From: Collimonas sp. OK307
GTDB lineage: Bacteria; Pseudomonadota; Gammaproteobacteria; Burkholderiales; Burkholderiaceae_D
Direction of reading: 5' to 3'
Assembly (NCBI RefSeq): GCF_900113705.1
Contig: NZ_FOQI01000005.1
Span: 1-64,000 of the forward strand
DNA: 64,000 nt
A model generated the notes under the pieces. That model saw only the letters and a list, made by a program, of their open reading frames with translations, was not told the DNA's origin and made no database searches. Each line of letters starts with the position of its first letter. The stretch's first letter is position 1. The translations under genes and the position numbers were made by a program. Below are positions 1 to 9,734 of the stretch, piece by piece.

Positions 1-336
1 GACGTAGAGCGGGGCCAGGTATTGGCTAAGCCGAACTCGATCAAGCCACACAAGCATTTCACTGGCGAGATCTATGTTCTGTCGAAAGACGAAGGCGGCC
101 GTCATACACCTTTCTTCAACAACTATCGTCCACAGTTCTACTTCCGTACTACGGACGTGACTGGTTCGATCGAGTTGCCGAAAGACAAAGAAATGGTAAT
201 GCCAGGCGATAACGTGTCGATCACAGTGATGTTGATCAACCCGATCGCGATGGAAGAAGGTCTGCGTTTCGCGATCCGCGAAGGTGGCCGTACTGTTGGT
301 GCAGGTGTTGTTGCCAAGATCCTGCCTGACGCGTAA
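1..336 (+). CDS. tuf: Elongation factor Tu, C-terminal part (gene starts before the window)
   Basis: The frame is open from base 1 and stops with TAA at 334-336, giving the last 111 residues. These form domain III and the end of domain II of EF-Tu, the GTPase that brings aminoacyl-tRNA to the ribosome. The [20 protein letters not shown] and GVVAKIL segments are diagnostic. The GTPase domain lies outside the window. A tuf copy directly ahead of rpsJ is the usual betaproteobacterial arrangement (rpsL-rpsG-fusA-tuf-rpsJ). A second tuf copy elsewhere in the genome is common but cannot be checked here. Confidence 0.98.
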   Translation, partial: DVERGQVLAKPNSIKPHKHFTGEIYVLSKDEGGRHTPFFNNYRPQFYFRTTDVTGSIELPKDKEMVMPGDNVSITVMLINPIAMEEGLRFAIREGGRTVGAGVVAKILPDA

Positions 337-372
337 TAGCAATAAGCTGTAATGCAAGTTGTAGTGCAATAA

Positions 373-435
373 GCAAGCCACCTCGGTGGTTTGCTGTCAA
401 TGTAACAATATGCCGTGGCTGATAGTCATCCACGG
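373..435 (+). promoter_or_regulatory. Two hairpins in the tuf-rpsJ spacer
   Basis: Bases 373-394 form a tight stem (GCAAGCCACC pairing with GGTGGTTTGC, one G-U pair). Bases 413-435 form a second one (CCGTGG with CCACGG, 11-base loop) that ends just before the rpsJ ribosome-binding site AAAGGA. Neither is followed by a T-run, so these look like leader or mRNA-processing structures rather than terminators. That they control rpsJ is inferred only from their position. Confidence 0.45.
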
Positions 436-456
436 TTCGTTCTTTAAAGGAAAATC

Positions 457-774
457 ATGTCCGCTGCTAACCAAAAAATCCGCATCCGCCTGAAGGCGTT
501 CGACTACAAGCTGATCGACCAGTCCGCGCAGGAAATCGTTGATACAGCCAAGCGCACCGGCGCCGTTGTCAAGGGTCCAGTACCACTGCCAACACGTATC
601 CAGCGTTTTGACGTATTGCGTTCGCCGCACGTCAACAAGACATCGCGCGATCAGTTCGAAATCCGTACGCACCAACGCCTGATGGACATCGTTGACCCAA
701 CCGACAAGACTGTCGATGCGTTGATGAAGCTGGACCTGCCAGCTGGCGTAGATGTAGAAATCAAGTTGCAGTAA
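457..774 (+). CDS. rpsJ: 30S ribosomal protein S10
   Basis: A 105-residue protein with typical S10 sequence ([16 protein letters not shown] near the start; PLPT and [19 protein letters not shown] in the middle). S10 sits in the 30S head and, as NusE, takes part in transcription antitermination. The ATG follows AAAGGA with a spacing of about five bases. It opens the S10 cluster, but an unusually long 302-base spacer separates it from rplC, so it may be partly uncoupled from the genes behind it. Confidence 0.98.
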   Translation: MSAANQKIRIRLKAFDYKLIDQSAQEIVDTAKRTGAVVKGPVPLPTRIQRFDVLRSPHVNKTSRDQFEIRTHQRLMDIVDPTDKTVDALMKLDLPAGVDVEIKLQ

Positions 775-1076
775 TCAAGCTGCAATAATTCGTAGTAGTA
801 AATTCGCAATAATTCTTGGGGCAGAGTTGAAGAGCCGCCGGGTAACCCCCGCGGCAAATCACTCTGCCTCCATTTATTTAGCGAGTGTTGTAAATAAGGT
901 GTAGCCGGCTAAAGTTTGACATACCACGACAAAGATGGTCTTGCAAATAAAAATTTACCCGGTTATACTGATCGGCTTCGGTGCAATTGCGGCTGCTTTG
1001 GCCTAATGCAATTGCACTTATTTTAGTTGTACAAACATCAGCCCCGCCCAATCGTAGGCGGGAATGGAGAAAAACA
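775..1076 (+). promoter_or_regulatory. 302-base spacer before rplC with promoter and strong hairpins
   Basis: There is no gene here. A nested stem lies at 820-868 (GGCAGAGT with ACTCTGCC outside, GCCGC with GCGGC inside). A good sigma-70 promoter follows: TTGCAA at 941-946, a 17-base spacer, and TATACT at 964-969. Next is a perfect 10-bp inverted repeat at 981-1017 (GTGCAATTGC with GCAATTGCAC, extended inside by GGC/GCC), then CCCGCC with GGCGGG at 1043-1062 just before the rplC ribosome-binding site GGAG (1066-1069). The predicted start near base 976 would give a structured leader of about 100 bases. An alternative -35 (TTGACA, 916-921) has no convincing -10. Confidence 0.6.
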
Positions 1077-1733
1077 ATGAGCTTAGGCCTTGTTGGTCGC
1101 AAGGTTGGTATGATGCGCATTTTCACGGAAGATGGGGATTCAATCCCGGTAACCGTGTTGGACGTATCGAACAACCGCGTGACCCAAATCAAAACGCCTG
1201 AAACAGACGGTTATACCGCTGTTCAAGTTGCATTCGGTCAGCGTCGCGCTTCACGCGTGACTAAAGCTGCTGCTGGTCACTACGCCAAAGCTGGCGTCGA
1301 GGCTGGTACCATCCTCAGAGAATTCCGCATTGATGCAACCAAGGCTTCCGAGCTGAAGGCTGGCGAAGTTATCGCTGCAAGCCTGTTCGAAGTCGGTCAA
1401 AAGGTTGACGTTCAAGGTGTCTCGATCGGTAAAGGTTACGCCGGTACTATCAAGCGTCACAACTTTGCATCCGGTCGTGCCAGCCACGGTAACTCCCGTT
1501 CGCATAATGTCCCAGGTTCCATCGGTATGGCGCAAGATCCAGGTCGTGTTTTCCCTGGTAAGCGCATGACCGGTCACATGGGTGACGTTACTGTAACCAC
1601 GCAAAACCTCGAAATCGCACGTGTTGACGCTGAGCGCCAACTGTTGCTGATCAAGGGCGCGGTTCCAGGTGCAAAGAACGGCCAAGTCGTGGTCAGCCCT
1701 GCGATCAAAATCAAAGCTAAGAAGGGAGCCTAA
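1077..1733 (+). CDS. rplC: 50S ribosomal protein L3
   Basis: A 218-residue L3, a core 50S protein near the peptidyl transferase centre. It starts [16 protein letters not shown] and carries the conserved [20 protein letters not shown] stretch. In E. coli the glutamine in GMAQDPGRV is methylated by PrmB. I chose the ATG at 1077 over an upstream in-frame start at 981 because it matches the family N-terminus and has GGAG seven bases upstream. It is the first gene behind the structured leader. Confidence 0.97.
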   Translation: MSLGLVGRKVGMMRIFTEDGDSIPVTVLDVSNNRVTQIKTPETDGYTAVQVAFGQRRASRVTKAAAGHYAKAGVEAGTILREFRIDATKASELKAGEVIAASLFEVGQKVDVQGVSIGKGYAGTIKRHNFASGRASHGNSRSHNVPGSIGMAQDPGRVFPGKRMTGHMGDVTVTTQNLEIARVDAERQLLLIKGAVPGAKNGQVVVSPAIKIKAKKGA

Positions 1734-1736
1734 TTC

Positions 1737-2357
1737 ATGGAACTCAAGCTCCTGAATGACCAAGGTCAAGCTGCTTCGAACGTTGCTGCACCGGATACCA
1801 TTTTCGGTCGCGACTACAACGAAGCTCTGATTCACCAGGTCGTAGTTGCTTACCAGGCTAACGCTCGTAGCGGTAACCGTAAGCAAAAAGACCGTGAAGA
1901 AGTTCATCACACGACTAAAAAGCCATGGCGCCAAAAGGGTACTGGCCGCGCTCGTGCCGGTATGTCGTCTTCGCCACTGTGGCGCGGCGGTGGTCGGATT
2001 TTCCCGAACTCGCCTGATGAAAACTTCACGCACAAAGTAAACAAGAAGATGTATCGCGCAGGTCTCTGCTCGATTCTGTCGCAGTTGGCACGTGAAGGTC
2101 GTTTGTCGGTCGTCGAGAATTTCTCGGTCGAAGCGCCAAAGACTAAATTGCTGTCACAAAAGCTGAAGACCATGGGTCTGGATTCCGTGTTGGTTATTAC
2201 CGACAACCTGGAAGAAAACCTGTTGTTGGCGTCGCGTAACCTGCCAGGTTTCCTGGTATGTGAGCCACGTCACGCTGATCCAGTATCGCTTGTGTTCTAC
2301 AAGAAGATCCTGATCACCAAGCTGGCTTTGGCGAAGATTGAGGAGATGCTGGCATGA
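1737..2357 (+). CDS. rplD: 50S ribosomal protein L4
   Basis: A 206-residue L4, which lines the exit tunnel. The tunnel-loop sequence [19 protein letters not shown] is intact. It starts three bases after the rplC stop, so translation is probably coupled. In E. coli, L4 represses its own operon by binding the S10 leader. In this window the most structured leader is ahead of rplC rather than rpsJ, so any equivalent control may act there; that is inference. Confidence 0.97.
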   Translation: MELKLLNDQGQAASNVAAPDTIFGRDYNEALIHQVVVAYQANARSGNRKQKDREEVHHTTKKPWRQKGTGRARAGMSSSPLWRGGGRIFPNSPDENFTHKVNKKMYRAGLCSILSQLAREGRLSVVENFSVEAPKTKLLSQKLKTMGLDSVLVITDNLEENLLLASRNLPGFLVCEPRHADPVSLVFYKKILITKLALAKIEEMLA

Positions 2358-2668
2358 ACGCAATTAAACATAGCGAAGAACGCTTGATGAAAGTGTTGCT
2401 GGCGCCGGTGATTTCCGAAAAGGCAACGATGGTTGCGGAGAAGAACGAGCAAGTCGTTTTCCGTATCGCACCAGACGCTACCAAACTGGAAGTCAAGGCT
2501 GCTGTCGAGCTGCTCTTCAAAGTTCAAGTTGAGTCGGTACAAGTTGCCAATCGTATGGGTAAGCAAAAGCGTAGCGGCAAGACCATGGGTCGCCGCAACC
2601 ATACCCGTCGCGCATTCGTATGCTTGAAGCCGGGTCAAGAGATCAACTTCACCGAGGAGGCTAAATAA
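2354..2668 (+). CDS. rplW: 50S ribosomal protein L23
   Basis: A 104-residue L23, located at the tunnel exit where trigger factor and SRP dock. The motif [12 protein letters not shown] near residue 15 and the basic [13 protein letters not shown] segment fit the family. It overlaps rplD by four bases (ATGA), the standard coupling arrangement. Confidence 0.97.
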   Translation: MNAIKHSEERLMKVLLAPVISEKATMVAEKNEQVVFRIAPDATKLEVKAAVELLFKVQVESVQVANRMGKQKRSGKTMGRRNHTRRAFVCLKPGQEINFTEEAK

Positions 2669-3495
2669 TGGCACTCGTTAAAGTTAAACCAACCTCGCCG
2701 GGCCGCCGTGGCATGGTCAAGGTCGTTAATCCCGACCTGTACAAAGGCCGTCCATTTGCTGCCCTGATCGAGAAGAAGTCGAAAACAGCTGGTCGTAACA
2801 ACAACGGTCATATCACTACTCGCCACATCGGCGGTGGTCATAAGCAACATTACCGTCTGATCGACTTCAAGCGCACCAAAGATGGTATTCCAGCGAAAGT
2901 GGAACGTATCGAATACGATCCAAACCGCACAGCGAATATCGCTCTGTTGTGCTACGCCGACGGCGAACGTCACTACATCATCGCCACTAAGGGCATGGCT
3001 GTAGGTGACCAGGTAATGAGCGGCTCGGAAGCGCCGATCAAATCCGGTAACTGCTTGCCAATCCGTAATATTCCGGTTGGTACGATTCTGCATTGCGTCG
3101 AAATGCTGCCAGGTAAGGGTGCCCAAATGGCCCGTACCGCCGGTGCTGGCGTGGTGTTGATGGCTCGTGAAGGTACTTACGCTCAAATTCGTTTGCGTTC
3201 CGGTGAAGTTCGCCGCGTTCACATCGAATGCCGCGCTACCGTAGGTGAAGTCGGCAATGCCGAACACAGCCTGCGCAAGATCGGTAAAGCGGGTGCGATG
3301 CGTTGGCGTGGTGTTCGTCCTACCGTTCGCGGTGTGGTCATGAACCCGGTTGACCATCCTCACGGTGGTGGTGAAGGTAAGACCGCAGCTGGTCGTCATC
3401 CAGTTTCGCCATGGGGTCAACAGACTAAGGGTAAGAAGACACGCAGCAACAAGCGTACTACTTCCATGATCGTCTCGCGCCGTGGCAAGAAATAA
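2668..3495 (+). CDS. rplB: 50S ribosomal protein L2
   Basis: A 275-residue L2, needed for subunit association and peptidyl transfer. The conserved C-terminal segment [20 protein letters not shown] includes the histidine region implicated in catalysis-site structure. The start overlaps the rplW stop by one base (TAATG), so expression should be coupled. Length and motifs are normal. Confidence 0.98.
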   Translation: MALVKVKPTSPGRRGMVKVVNPDLYKGRPFAALIEKKSKTAGRNNNGHITTRHIGGGHKQHYRLIDFKRTKDGIPAKVERIEYDPNRTANIALLCYADGERHYIIATKGMAVGDQVMSGSEAPIKSGNCLPIRNIPVGTILHCVEMLPGKGAQMARTAGAGVVLMAREGTYAQIRLRSGEVRRVHIECRATVGEVGNAEHSLRKIGKAGAMRWRGVRPTVRGVVMNPVDHPHGGGEGKTAAGRHPVSPWGQQTKGKKTRSNKRTTSMIVSRRGKK

Positions 3496-3505
3496 GGGGT
3501 AACAC

Positions 3506-3781
3506 ATGACACGTTCATTGAAAAAAGGGCCGTTCTGCGACGCCCATCTGGTGAAAAAAGTTGAAACTGCGCAAGCAGTCAAAGACAAAAAGCCAATCAA
3601 GACTTGGTCCCGTCGCTCGACCATCATGCCGGATTTTATCGGTCTGACGATTGCTGTGCATAACGGCAAACAACACGTCCCGGTATATGTGTCCGAGAAC
3701 ATGGTCGGTCACAAGCTCGGCGAATTTGCGCTGACCCGTACGTTCAAGGGTCATGCCGCTGATAAGAAGGCTAAGAAATAA
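3506..3781 (+). CDS. rpsS: 30S ribosomal protein S19
   Basis: A 91-residue S19 in the 30S head, forming a complex with S13. It starts [15 protein letters not shown] and holds [20 protein letters not shown], both family hallmarks. It lies ten bases after rplB, inside the S10 operon, and nothing about it is unusual. Confidence 0.98.
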   Translation: MTRSLKKGPFCDAHLVKKVETAQAVKDKKPIKTWSRRSTIMPDFIGLTIAVHNGKQHVPVYVSENMVGHKLGEFALTRTFKGHAADKKAKK

Positions 3782-3790
3782 GGTCCGATG

Positions 3791-4120
3791 ATGGAAACTA
3801 AAGCTACCCTCCGCGGCGTGCGCCTGTCGGCCCAAAAGGGCCGTCTGGTCGCCGACCTGATTCGCGGCAAAAAAATTGATCAAGCACTTAACATCCTGGC
3901 CTTCAGCCCGAAAAAAGGCGCGACTATCATCAAGCGTGTTCTGGAATCCGCAATTGCGAATGCCGAGCACAATGATGGCGCCGATATCGACGAGCTGAAA
4001 GTCACGACGATATATGTGGAAAAAGGTTCGGTCCTCAAGCGCTTCACCGCGCGTGCTAAAGGCCGTGGCGATCGTATCTCGAAGCAATCCTGTCACATTT
4101 ACGTGACTGTCGGAAACTAA
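3791..4120 (+). CDS. rplV: 50S ribosomal protein L22
   Basis: A 109-residue L22, whose beta hairpin reaches into the exit tunnel and is a site of macrolide resistance mutations. Two ATGs are adjacent (3788 and 3791). I prefer 3791 ([19 protein letters not shown]) because the AAGG at about 3780-3783 is then better spaced and this is the usual family start; the difference is one residue. The basic C-terminus [18 protein letters not shown] is typical. Confidence 0.95.
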   Translation: METKATLRGVRLSAQKGRLVADLIRGKKIDQALNILAFSPKKGATIIKRVLESAIANAEHNDGADIDELKVTTIYVEKGSVLKRFTARAKGRGDRISKQSCHIYVTVGN

Positions 4121-4129
4121 GGAGTCACG

Positions 4130-4984
4130 ATGGGACAGAAGATTCATCCAACCGGTTTCCGTCTTGCGGTTACTCGTAACTGGGGATCCCGCTGGTATGC
4201 AGGCAATAGTAATTTTGCCCAAATGCTCGGCGAAGATTTGAAAGTACGCGCTTTCCTCAAGAAGAAACTGAAGAACGCATCGGTCGGCCGCGTTGTTATC
4301 GAGCGTCCTGCAAAGAACGCACGCATCACGATTTACAGCTCGCGTCCTGGTGTCGTTATCGGTAAAAAAGGCGAAGACATCGAAGTATTGAAGTCCGCGC
4401 TGACCAAGCTGATGGGTGTGCCGGTTCACGTTAATATCGAAGAAATTCGTAAGCCTGAAATCGACGCACAACTGATCGCTGATTCGATCGCGCAACAGCT
4501 CGAAAAACGTATCATGTTCCGCCGCGCGATGAAACGTGCGATGCAGAATGCAATGCGTCTGGGCGCGCAAGGCATCAAGATCATGTCGTCCGGTCGTTTG
4601 AATGGTATCGAAATCGCACGTACCGAATGGTACCGCGAAGGTCGTGTACCACTTCACACACTGCGCGCTGACATCGACTATGGTTTCGGCGAAGCTGAAA
4701 CCACATACGGCATCATCGGCATCAAGGTCTGGGTTTACAAGGGCGATCGTCTGGCTAACGGCGAAGCGCCGGTAATCGACGTACCTAACGACGACGACAA
4801 GAAACGCCGTGGCCCACGTCGCGATGATGGCAAGCCATCTAGCCGTCCACGTCCTAAAACTACGGCAACTGCCGGTGCGCCTGGTGCGCGTCCTGCACGT
4901 GCCAAGAAGCCGGATGGCGCTGCTGATGGTGTTGTAACTGCAGTTGCTGCAGTTGCTGCGCCGGCCGAGAAAGCAGGAGAATAA
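4130..4984 (+). CDS. rpsC: 30S ribosomal protein S3 with long basic C-terminal tail
   Basis: A 284-residue S3 at the mRNA entry channel. The KH domain is clear ([19 protein letters not shown] near residue 70) and the core ends at about residue 215 ([13 protein letters not shown]). A tail of about 65 residues rich in Asp, Lys, Arg, Pro and Ala follows. E. coli S3 has about 233 residues. Extended tails are known in betaproteobacterial S3, so I read this as a lineage trait rather than a fusion. Confidence 0.97.
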   Translation: MGQKIHPTGFRLAVTRNWGSRWYAGNSNFAQMLGEDLKVRAFLKKKLKNASVGRVVIERPAKNARITIYSSRPGVVIGKKGEDIEVLKSALTKLMGVPVHVNIEEIRKPEIDAQLIADSIAQQLEKRIMFRRAMKRAMQNAMRLGAQGIKIMSSGRLNGIEIARTEWYREGRVPLHTLRADIDYGFGEAETTYGIIGIKVWVYKGDRLANGEAPVIDVPNDDDKKRRGPRRDDGKPSSRPRPKTTATAGAPGARPARAKKPDGAADGVVTAVAAVAAPAEKAGE

Positions 4985-4986
4985 TC

Positions 4987-5406
4987 ATGCTGCAACCAGC
5001 ACGCAGAAAATATCGTAAAGAGCAAAAGGGCCGCAATAAAGGCATTTCGCATTCGCGCGGCACTGCCGTGTCGTTCGGCGAATTTGGCTTGAAGGCGATT
5101 GGCCGCGGTCGTATCACCGCGCGCCAAATTGAAGCAGCTCGTCGCGCAATGACCCGTCATATCAAACGGGGTGGTCGTATCTGGATCCGTATTTTCCCAG
5201 ATAAGCCAATTTCGCAAAAGCCTGCTGAAGTCCGGATGGGTAACGGTAAGGGTAATCCCGAGTACTACGTGGCTGAAATCCAGCCAGGTAAAGTGCTGTA
5301 CGAGATGGATGGCGTCGACGAAGCTCTGGCGCGTGAGGCATTCCGTTTGGCTGCAGCTAAATTGCCGCTTTTGACCACGTTCGTCGTGCGTCAAGTTGGC
5401 CAATAA
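4987..5406 (+). CDS. rplP: 50S ribosomal protein L16
   Basis: A 139-residue L16, which helps bind A-site tRNA. It starts [19 protein letters not shown] and holds [20 protein letters not shown], both diagnostic. It begins three bases after the rpsC stop with GGAG just upstream, so it is translated with the S10 operon. Confidence 0.98.
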   Translation: MLQPARRKYRKEQKGRNKGISHSRGTAVSFGEFGLKAIGRGRITARQIEAARRAMTRHIKRGGRIWIRIFPDKPISQKPAEVRMGNGKGNPEYYVAEIQPGKVLYEMDGVDEALAREAFRLAAAKLPLLTTFVVRQVGQ

Positions 5407-5418
5407 TTGGAGTGAATC

Positions 5419-5610
5419 ATGAAAGCATCTGAACTCCGCGACAAAGATCAAGCGGCCTTGACGAAAGAGCTGAACGAGTTGCTGAAGGCGCAGTTTAGCC
5501 TTCGCATGCAAATCGCTACTCAGCAATTGAGCAATACGTCGCAATTGAAGAAAGTTCGTCGCGATATAGCACGGGTCAAGACCGTCATCAATTCGAAGGG
5601 CGCCCTGTAA
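5419..5610 (+). CDS. rpmC: 50S ribosomal protein L29
   Basis: A 63-residue L29, a two-helix protein near the tunnel exit and next to L23. It starts [18 protein letters not shown] and ends with the typical [11 protein letters not shown] helix. Its stop overlaps the rpsQ start by one base. Confidence 0.97.
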   Translation: MKASELRDKDQAALTKELNELLKAQFSLRMQIATQQLSNTSQLKKVRRDIARVKTVINSKGAL

Positions 5611-5882
5611 TGAACGATCAAGTGAAACAAGCGCTCAAGCGCACGCTGGTTGGTAAAGTTGTGTCCGATAAAATGGACAAGACTGTTACCGTCCTGATCG
5701 AACGCCACGTCAAGCATCCTCTGTATGGCAAAATCATTGTGCGTACTAACAAGTACCATGCACATGACGAAACCAACCAGGCCAAGGAAGGCGACGTAGT
5801 CGAGATCCAAGAAGGCCGTCCGATTTCCAAGACTAAAGCTTGGAGCGTGACACGTGTGGTACAAGTAGCACAGGTATTATAA
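5610..5882 (+). CDS. rpsQ: 30S ribosomal protein S17
   Basis: A 90-residue S17, an early-assembling OB-fold protein of the 30S body. The sequence [20 protein letters not shown] is characteristic. As in E. coli it is the last gene of the S10 operon; a 224-base spacer with hairpins separates it from the spc genes. Confidence 0.97.
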   Translation: MNDQVKQALKRTLVGKVVSDKMDKTVTVLIERHVKHPLYGKIIVRTNKYHAHDETNQAKEGDVVEIQEGRPISKTKAWSVTRVVQVAQVL

Positions 5883-5891
5883 GTATTTGTT

Positions 5892-5930
5892 GCGAGCCAA
5901 GCATTTTGATGTAATAATGCTTGGCTTCGC
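5892..5930 (+). terminator. Strong hairpin at the S10/spc operon boundary
   Basis: GCCAAGCATT (5896-5905) pairs perfectly with AATGCTTGGC (5916-5925). The stem extends outward by GCGA/TCGC across one bulged T. A smaller stem TGTTGG/CCAACA follows at about 5934-5948. There is no T-run, so this may be a factor-dependent or attenuating terminator, or a processing site. It lies where the S10 and spc operons usually divide. The remaining spacer to 6106 shows no gene. Confidence 0.5.
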
Positions 5931-6106
5931 TCCTGTTGGCTTCCAACAAGAGCGAGAGCAGTAGAAAAACACCCTGCAGTATCTAGCAAGAAGTTTTGGA
6001 AGTCGTCCACCTAAGCAGTGCGCTCAGCAGAGTTGCCCTGACAGGACCAAGACTGACCGTAAATCCGCATCGTGCGGCAGCGAGTTAAGTTGGGAAAGAA
6101 AATATT

Positions 6107-6475
6107 ATGATTCAAACGGAAAGCCGGCTCGAAGTAGCCGACAACACTGGTGCACGCGAAGTTATGTGTATCAAAGTTCTGGGTGGTTCCAAGCGTCGCT
6201 ATGCCAGCATTGGTGATGTGATCAAGGTTACCGTCAAAGTGGCAGCGCCACGTGGTCGCGTCAAAAAAGGCGAGATCTATAACGCAGTTGTCGTACGGAC
6301 CGCTAAAGGTGTTCGTCGTCAAGATGGTTCGTTGGTCAAGTTCGACGGCAATGCAGCAGTGCTGCTGAACGCGAAGCTTGAGCCAATTGGTACGCGTATT
6401 TTTGGACCAGTCACTCGTGAATTGCGCACTGAGCGCTTCATGAAGATTGTGTCGCTCGCGCCTGAAGTGCTGTAA
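6107..6475 (+). CDS. rplN: 50S ribosomal protein L14
   Basis: A 122-residue L14, which contacts L19 and the 30S subunit. The start [20 protein letters not shown] and the segment [17 protein letters not shown] are typical. It is the first gene of the spc cluster, so the spacer upstream should hold the promoter. I could not choose one convincingly. Confidence 0.98.
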   Translation: MIQTESRLEVADNTGAREVMCIKVLGGSKRRYASIGDVIKVTVKVAAPRGRVKKGEIYNAVVVRTAKGVRRQDGSLVKFDGNAAVLLNAKLEPIGTRIFGPVTRELRTERFMKIVSLAPEVL

Positions 6476-6484
6476 GGAGTCGAG

Positions 6485-6799
6485 ATGGATAAGATTCGGA
6501 AAAGCGACGAGGTAATCGTCCTGACTGGTAAAGACAAGGGCAAGCGCGGTGTTGTAAAGCAACGCGTTGATGCTAACCACGTTGTCGTAGAGGGTATCAA
6601 CGTTGCCAAAAAAGCAACCAAGCCTAACCCGATGACTGGTGTAACTGGTGGCATCATTGACAAGTTGATGCCAATTCACGTGTCAAATGTTGCGTTGTTC
6701 AATGCAGCAACTGGCAAGGCAGATCGCGTTGGCTTTAAAGATGTGGACGGCAAGAAAGTCCGCGTTTTCAAGTCCAGTGGCGAAGTTGTTAAGGTTTAA
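6485..6799 (+). CDS. rplX: 50S ribosomal protein L24
   Basis: A 104-residue L24, an initiator of 50S assembly. The KOW motif is visible near the start ([18 protein letters not shown]). AAGGAG precedes the ATG by about six bases, and the gene follows rplN by nine bases within the spc operon. Confidence 0.97.
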   Translation: MDKIRKSDEVIVLTGKDKGKRGVVKQRVDANHVVVEGINVAKKATKPNPMTGVTGGIIDKLMPIHVSNVALFNAATGKADRVGFKDVDGKKVRVFKSSGEVVKV

Positions 6800-6805
6800 G
6801 AGATC

Positions 6806-7345
6806 ATGGCCCGTCTCCAAGAATTCTATAAAGAAAAAGTCGTTGCCGACTTGACAGCGAAATACGCTTACAAGTCCGTGATGGAAGTGCCGCGCATCCT
6901 GAAGATCACCCTGAACATGGGTCTGTCGGAAGCGATTGCGGACAAGAAGATCATTGAACACGCTGTTGGCGATTTGACCAAGATTGCAGGTCAGAAGCCA
7001 GTCGTGACCAAGGCACGGAAAGCTATTGCGGGTTTTAAAATCCGTGAAGGCTATCCAATCGGTTGCATGGTTACACTGCGTGGCGCTCATATGTACGAGT
7101 TCCTGGATCGCCTGGTTACTGTCGCGCTGCCGCGCGTTCGTGACTTCCGTGGCGTCTCCGGTCGTGCATTTGACGGTCGTGGTAACTACAATATCGGTGT
7201 GAAAGAGCAGATCATTTTCCCCGAAATTGAATACGACAAGATTGATGTGTTGCGTGGTATGAATATCAGTATCACGACGACTGCAAAGACCGACGACGAA
7301 GCAAAATCGCTTCTCGCCGCATTTAAATTTCCGTTCAGAAACTGA
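6806..7345 (+). CDS. rplE: 50S ribosomal protein L5
   Basis: A 179-residue L5, which binds 5S rRNA together with L18 and L25. The segments [10 protein letters not shown] and [12 protein letters not shown] and the C-terminal [20 protein letters not shown] identify it. In E. coli, S8 represses the spc operon by binding near the rplE start. I did not find a clear S8 site in the six-base gap here. Confidence 0.97.
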   Translation: MARLQEFYKEKVVADLTAKYAYKSVMEVPRILKITLNMGLSEAIADKKIIEHAVGDLTKIAGQKPVVTKARKAIAGFKIREGYPIGCMVTLRGAHMYEFLDRLVTVALPRVRDFRGVSGRAFDGRGNYNIGVKEQIIFPEIEYDKIDVLRGMNISITTTAKTDDEAKSLLAAFKFPFRN

Positions 7346-7352
7346 GGTTGCC

Positions 7353-7658
7353 ATGGCAAAACTGGCACTGATTAACCGTGAACAAAAGCGCGCTGACCTG
7401 GTAAAGAAATACGCCGGTAAACGTGCCGAGTTAAAGGCAATCATTGATGACCAATCGAAGTCGGAAGAAGAGCGCTACGAAGCTCGCTTGAAATTGCAAG
7501 CGCTGCCACGTAACTCGGCTCCGACCCGTCAACGTAATCGTTGCTCCCTGACTGGTCGTCCACGTGGCACTTTCCGCAAGTTCGGTCTGGGCCGTATTAA
7601 GCTCCGTGAAATCGCCATGCGTGGCGAAATTCCGGGTATGACTAAAGCAAGCTGGTAA
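7353..7658 (+). CDS. rpsN: 30S ribosomal protein S14, zinc-independent form
   Basis: A 101-residue S14. It is the long form without the CxxC-CxxC zinc site; only one cysteine is present ([19 protein letters not shown]). The C-terminus [11 protein letters not shown] is typical. It sits between rplE and rpsH as expected. Confidence 0.97.
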   Translation: MAKLALINREQKRADLVKKYAGKRAELKAIIDDQSKSEEERYEARLKLQALPRNSAPTRQRNRCSLTGRPRGTFRKFGLGRIKLREIAMRGEIPGMTKASW

Positions 7659-7672
7659 TAGGAGAATATGCA

Positions 7673-8068
7673 ATGAGTATGAGCGATCCTATCGCCGATA
7701 TGCTGACCCGTATCCGCAATGCGCAAGTAGTTCACAAGACAACCGTGGCAATGCCATCGTCGAAGGTCAAGATTGCGATTGCCAACGTCCTCAAGGACGA
7801 GGGTTACATTGAAGATTTCGCTGTCGCAGAAGAAGGCGGCAAAGCGGAACTCAAAATCGGTTTGAAGTATTACGCCGGCCGTCCTGTTATCGAACGCCTT
7901 GATCGTGTATCCCGTCCAGGGCTGCGGATCTACAAGGGCAAAGATGACATCCCTAACGTGATGAACGGCTTAGGTGTGGCAATTATTTCGACACCTTCTG
8001 GTGTCATGACGGACCGCAAAGCGCGCGCAACCGGTGTCGGTGGCGAAGTTATTTGCTACGTCGCCTAA
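7673..8068 (+). CDS. rpsH: 30S ribosomal protein S8
   Basis: A 131-residue S8, a primary 16S rRNA binder and, in E. coli, repressor of the spc operon. It starts [18 protein letters not shown]; the Met at 7679 is an alternative start two residues in. The C-terminal [20 protein letters not shown] is conserved. GGAG lies eight bases upstream of the first ATG. Confidence 0.97.
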   Translation: MSMSDPIADMLTRIRNAQVVHKTTVAMPSSKVKIAIANVLKDEGYIEDFAVAEEGGKAELKIGLKYYAGRPVIERLDRVSRPGLRIYKGKDDIPNVMNGLGVAIISTPSGVMTDRKARATGVGGEVICYVA

Positions 8069-8078
8069 GGAGTGCAAC

Positions 8079-8612
8079 ATGTCTCGTGTAGGTAAAATGC
8101 CGATTGCACTGCCAACTGGCGCGGAAGCGACCATTACAGCAGCGGCGATCACAGTCAAGGGCCCATTGGGCTCGCTTTCCCAGGCTTTGAATGGCCTGGT
8201 AAAAATCGAAAACAACAACGGCACGCTGAATTTCGCTGCCGCTGACGACAGCCGTGAAGCCAATGCGATGTCAGGCACCTTGCGTGCTCTGGTCAACAAC
8301 ATGGTCAATGGTGTTACCAAAGGCTTTGAAAAGAAGCTGAACCTGGTTGGCGTGGGTTTTCGTGCGCAAGCTCAAGGTGACAAGTTGAACCTGTCGCTCG
8401 GTTTCTCGCATCCTGTTGTGCACCAAATGCCAGAAGGCGTGACCGTGGCAACACCGACGCAAACCGAAATCCTGATCAAGGGTATCGACAAGCAACGTGT
8501 TGGTCAGGTTGCTGCTGAAGTTCGTGCTTACCGCGAACCTGAGCCTTATAAGGGCAAGGGCGTTCGTTACTCGGACGAAGTGGTAATCCTTAAAGAAACC
8601 AAGAAGAAGTAA
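8079..8612 (+). CDS. rplF: 50S ribosomal protein L6
   Basis: A 177-residue L6 at the base of the L7/L12 stalk. I chose the ATG at 8079 ([12 protein letters not shown]), which has AAGGAG just upstream, over in-frame upstream starts that would overlap rpsH. The C-terminal [18 protein letters not shown] is a family signature. Confidence 0.97.
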   Translation: MSRVGKMPIALPTGAEATITAAAITVKGPLGSLSQALNGLVKIENNNGTLNFAAADDSREANAMSGTLRALVNNMVNGVTKGFEKKLNLVGVGFRAQAQGDKLNLSLGFSHPVVHQMPEGVTVATPTQTEILIKGIDKQRVGQVAAEVRAYREPEPYKGKGVRYSDEVVILKETKKK

Positions 8613-8624
8613 TAGGGGTTGACG

Positions 8625-8987
8625 ATGGATAAGAAACAATCACGTCTGCGCCGTTCACGCCAAACGCGTGCCAAGATCGCAGAGTTAAAGGTGAACCGCC
8701 TGGCAGTGCATCGTACCAACTTGCACATTTACGCCAGCATCATCGGCCCTGACGCTAAAGTGCTGGCTTCGGCCTCCACACTGGAAGCTGAAGTACGTGC
8801 AGAACTGGCCGGCAAGTCCGGTGCAGGCGGCAATACAGCAGCTGCATCTCTGGTTGGCAAGCGCGTTGCCGAGAAGGCACTGAAAGCAGGAGTTACCGAA
8901 GTTGCGTTTGATCGCTCCGGTTTCCGTTACCACGGCCGCGTCAAGGTGCTGGCAGATGCCGCCCGTGAAGCCGGTCTGAAGTTCTAA
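8625..8987 (+). CDS. rplR: 50S ribosomal protein L18
   Basis: A 120-residue L18, which binds 5S rRNA. The start at 8625 ([18 protein letters not shown]) follows AGGGG and is the usual family start; a TTG two codons earlier is less likely. The C-terminal [20 protein letters not shown] is diagnostic. Confidence 0.97.
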   Translation: MDKKQSRLRRSRQTRAKIAELKVNRLAVHRTNLHIYASIIGPDAKVLASASTLEAEVRAELAGKSGAGGNTAAASLVGKRVAEKALKAGVTEVAFDRSGFRYHGRVKVLADAAREAGLKF

Positions 8988-8999
8988 GGAAGAATCGTC

Positions 9000-9518
9000 A
9001 TGGCAAAAATGCAATCAAAAATGCAAAGCGATAAGCCGGATGATGGCATGCGCGAAAAAATGATCGCGGTCAACCGTGTGACCAAAGTGGTCAAGGGTGG
9101 TCGTATCATGGGTTTCGCAGCATTGGCTGTTGTTGGTGATGGCGATGGCCGTATCGGCATGGGCAAGGGCAAATCGAAAGAAGTGCCAGTTGCTGTGCAG
9201 AAGGCTATGGAAGAAGCCCGTCGCAAGATGATCAAGGTAACGCTGAAGAACGGCACTCTGCAACACGCTATCTCCGGCAAGCACGGCGCGTCATCGGTTT
9301 TGATGCTGCCAGCTAAAGACGGTACTGGTGTTATTGCCGGCGGTCCAATGCGCGCAATCTTTGAAGTACTGGGTGTGACGAACGTTGTGGCCAAGTCCAC
9401 TGGTTCGACCAATCCGTACAACATGGTTCGTGCTACTTTGAACGGCTTGTCAAAGATGAACACACCATCGGAAATCGCGGCAAAACGCGGCAAGTCCGTT
9501 GAAGAAATTCTGGGCTAA
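9000..9518 (+). CDS. rpsE: 30S ribosomal protein S5
   Basis: A 172-residue S5, important for translational fidelity. The segments [20 protein letters not shown] and [19 protein letters not shown] are hallmarks. AAGGAAGAA precedes the ATG. Its stop is ten bases ahead of rpmD. Confidence 0.98.
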   Translation: MAKMQSKMQSDKPDDGMREKMIAVNRVTKVVKGGRIMGFAALAVVGDGDGRIGMGKGKSKEVPVAVQKAMEEARRKMIKVTLKNGTLQHAISGKHGASSVLMLPAKDGTGVIAGGPMRAIFEVLGVTNVVAKSTGSTNPYNMVRATLNGLSKMNTPSEIAAKRGKSVEEILG

Positions 9519-9528
9519 GGTGATCAAA

Positions 9529-9708
9529 ATGACAAAAACTGTAAAAGTACAATTGATCAAGGGTTTGATCGGCACGCGCGAAACTCATCGCGCGACAGTT
9601 CGCGGTTTGGGCCTGCGTCGCGTTAATTCGGTTTCCGAGTTGCAAGACACACCATCCGTGCGCGGCATGATCAATAAAGTGTCCTATCTTGTGAAAGTGG
9701 TGTCGTAA
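9529..9708 (+). CDS. rpmD: 50S ribosomal protein L30
   Basis: A 59-residue L30. The start [20 protein letters not shown] and the segment [20 protein letters not shown] are typical. AAGGTGA lies upstream of the ATG at 9529; an earlier in-frame start would overlap rpsE. Confidence 0.96.
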   Translation: MTKTVKVQLIKGLIGTRETHRATVRGLGLRRVNSVSELQDTPSVRGMINKVSYLVKVVS

Positions 9709-9734
9709 GCTTAGGCTTGCGAACGGAGCAAATT

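Noticed and set aside
3515-4657. A 380-codon open frame on the - strand across rpsS, rplV and rpsC
   Set aside because: It is the mirror of three certain ribosomal genes, has no family-like motif or ribosome-binding site, and results from biased codon use. The same applies to other long antisense frames in the ribosomal region.
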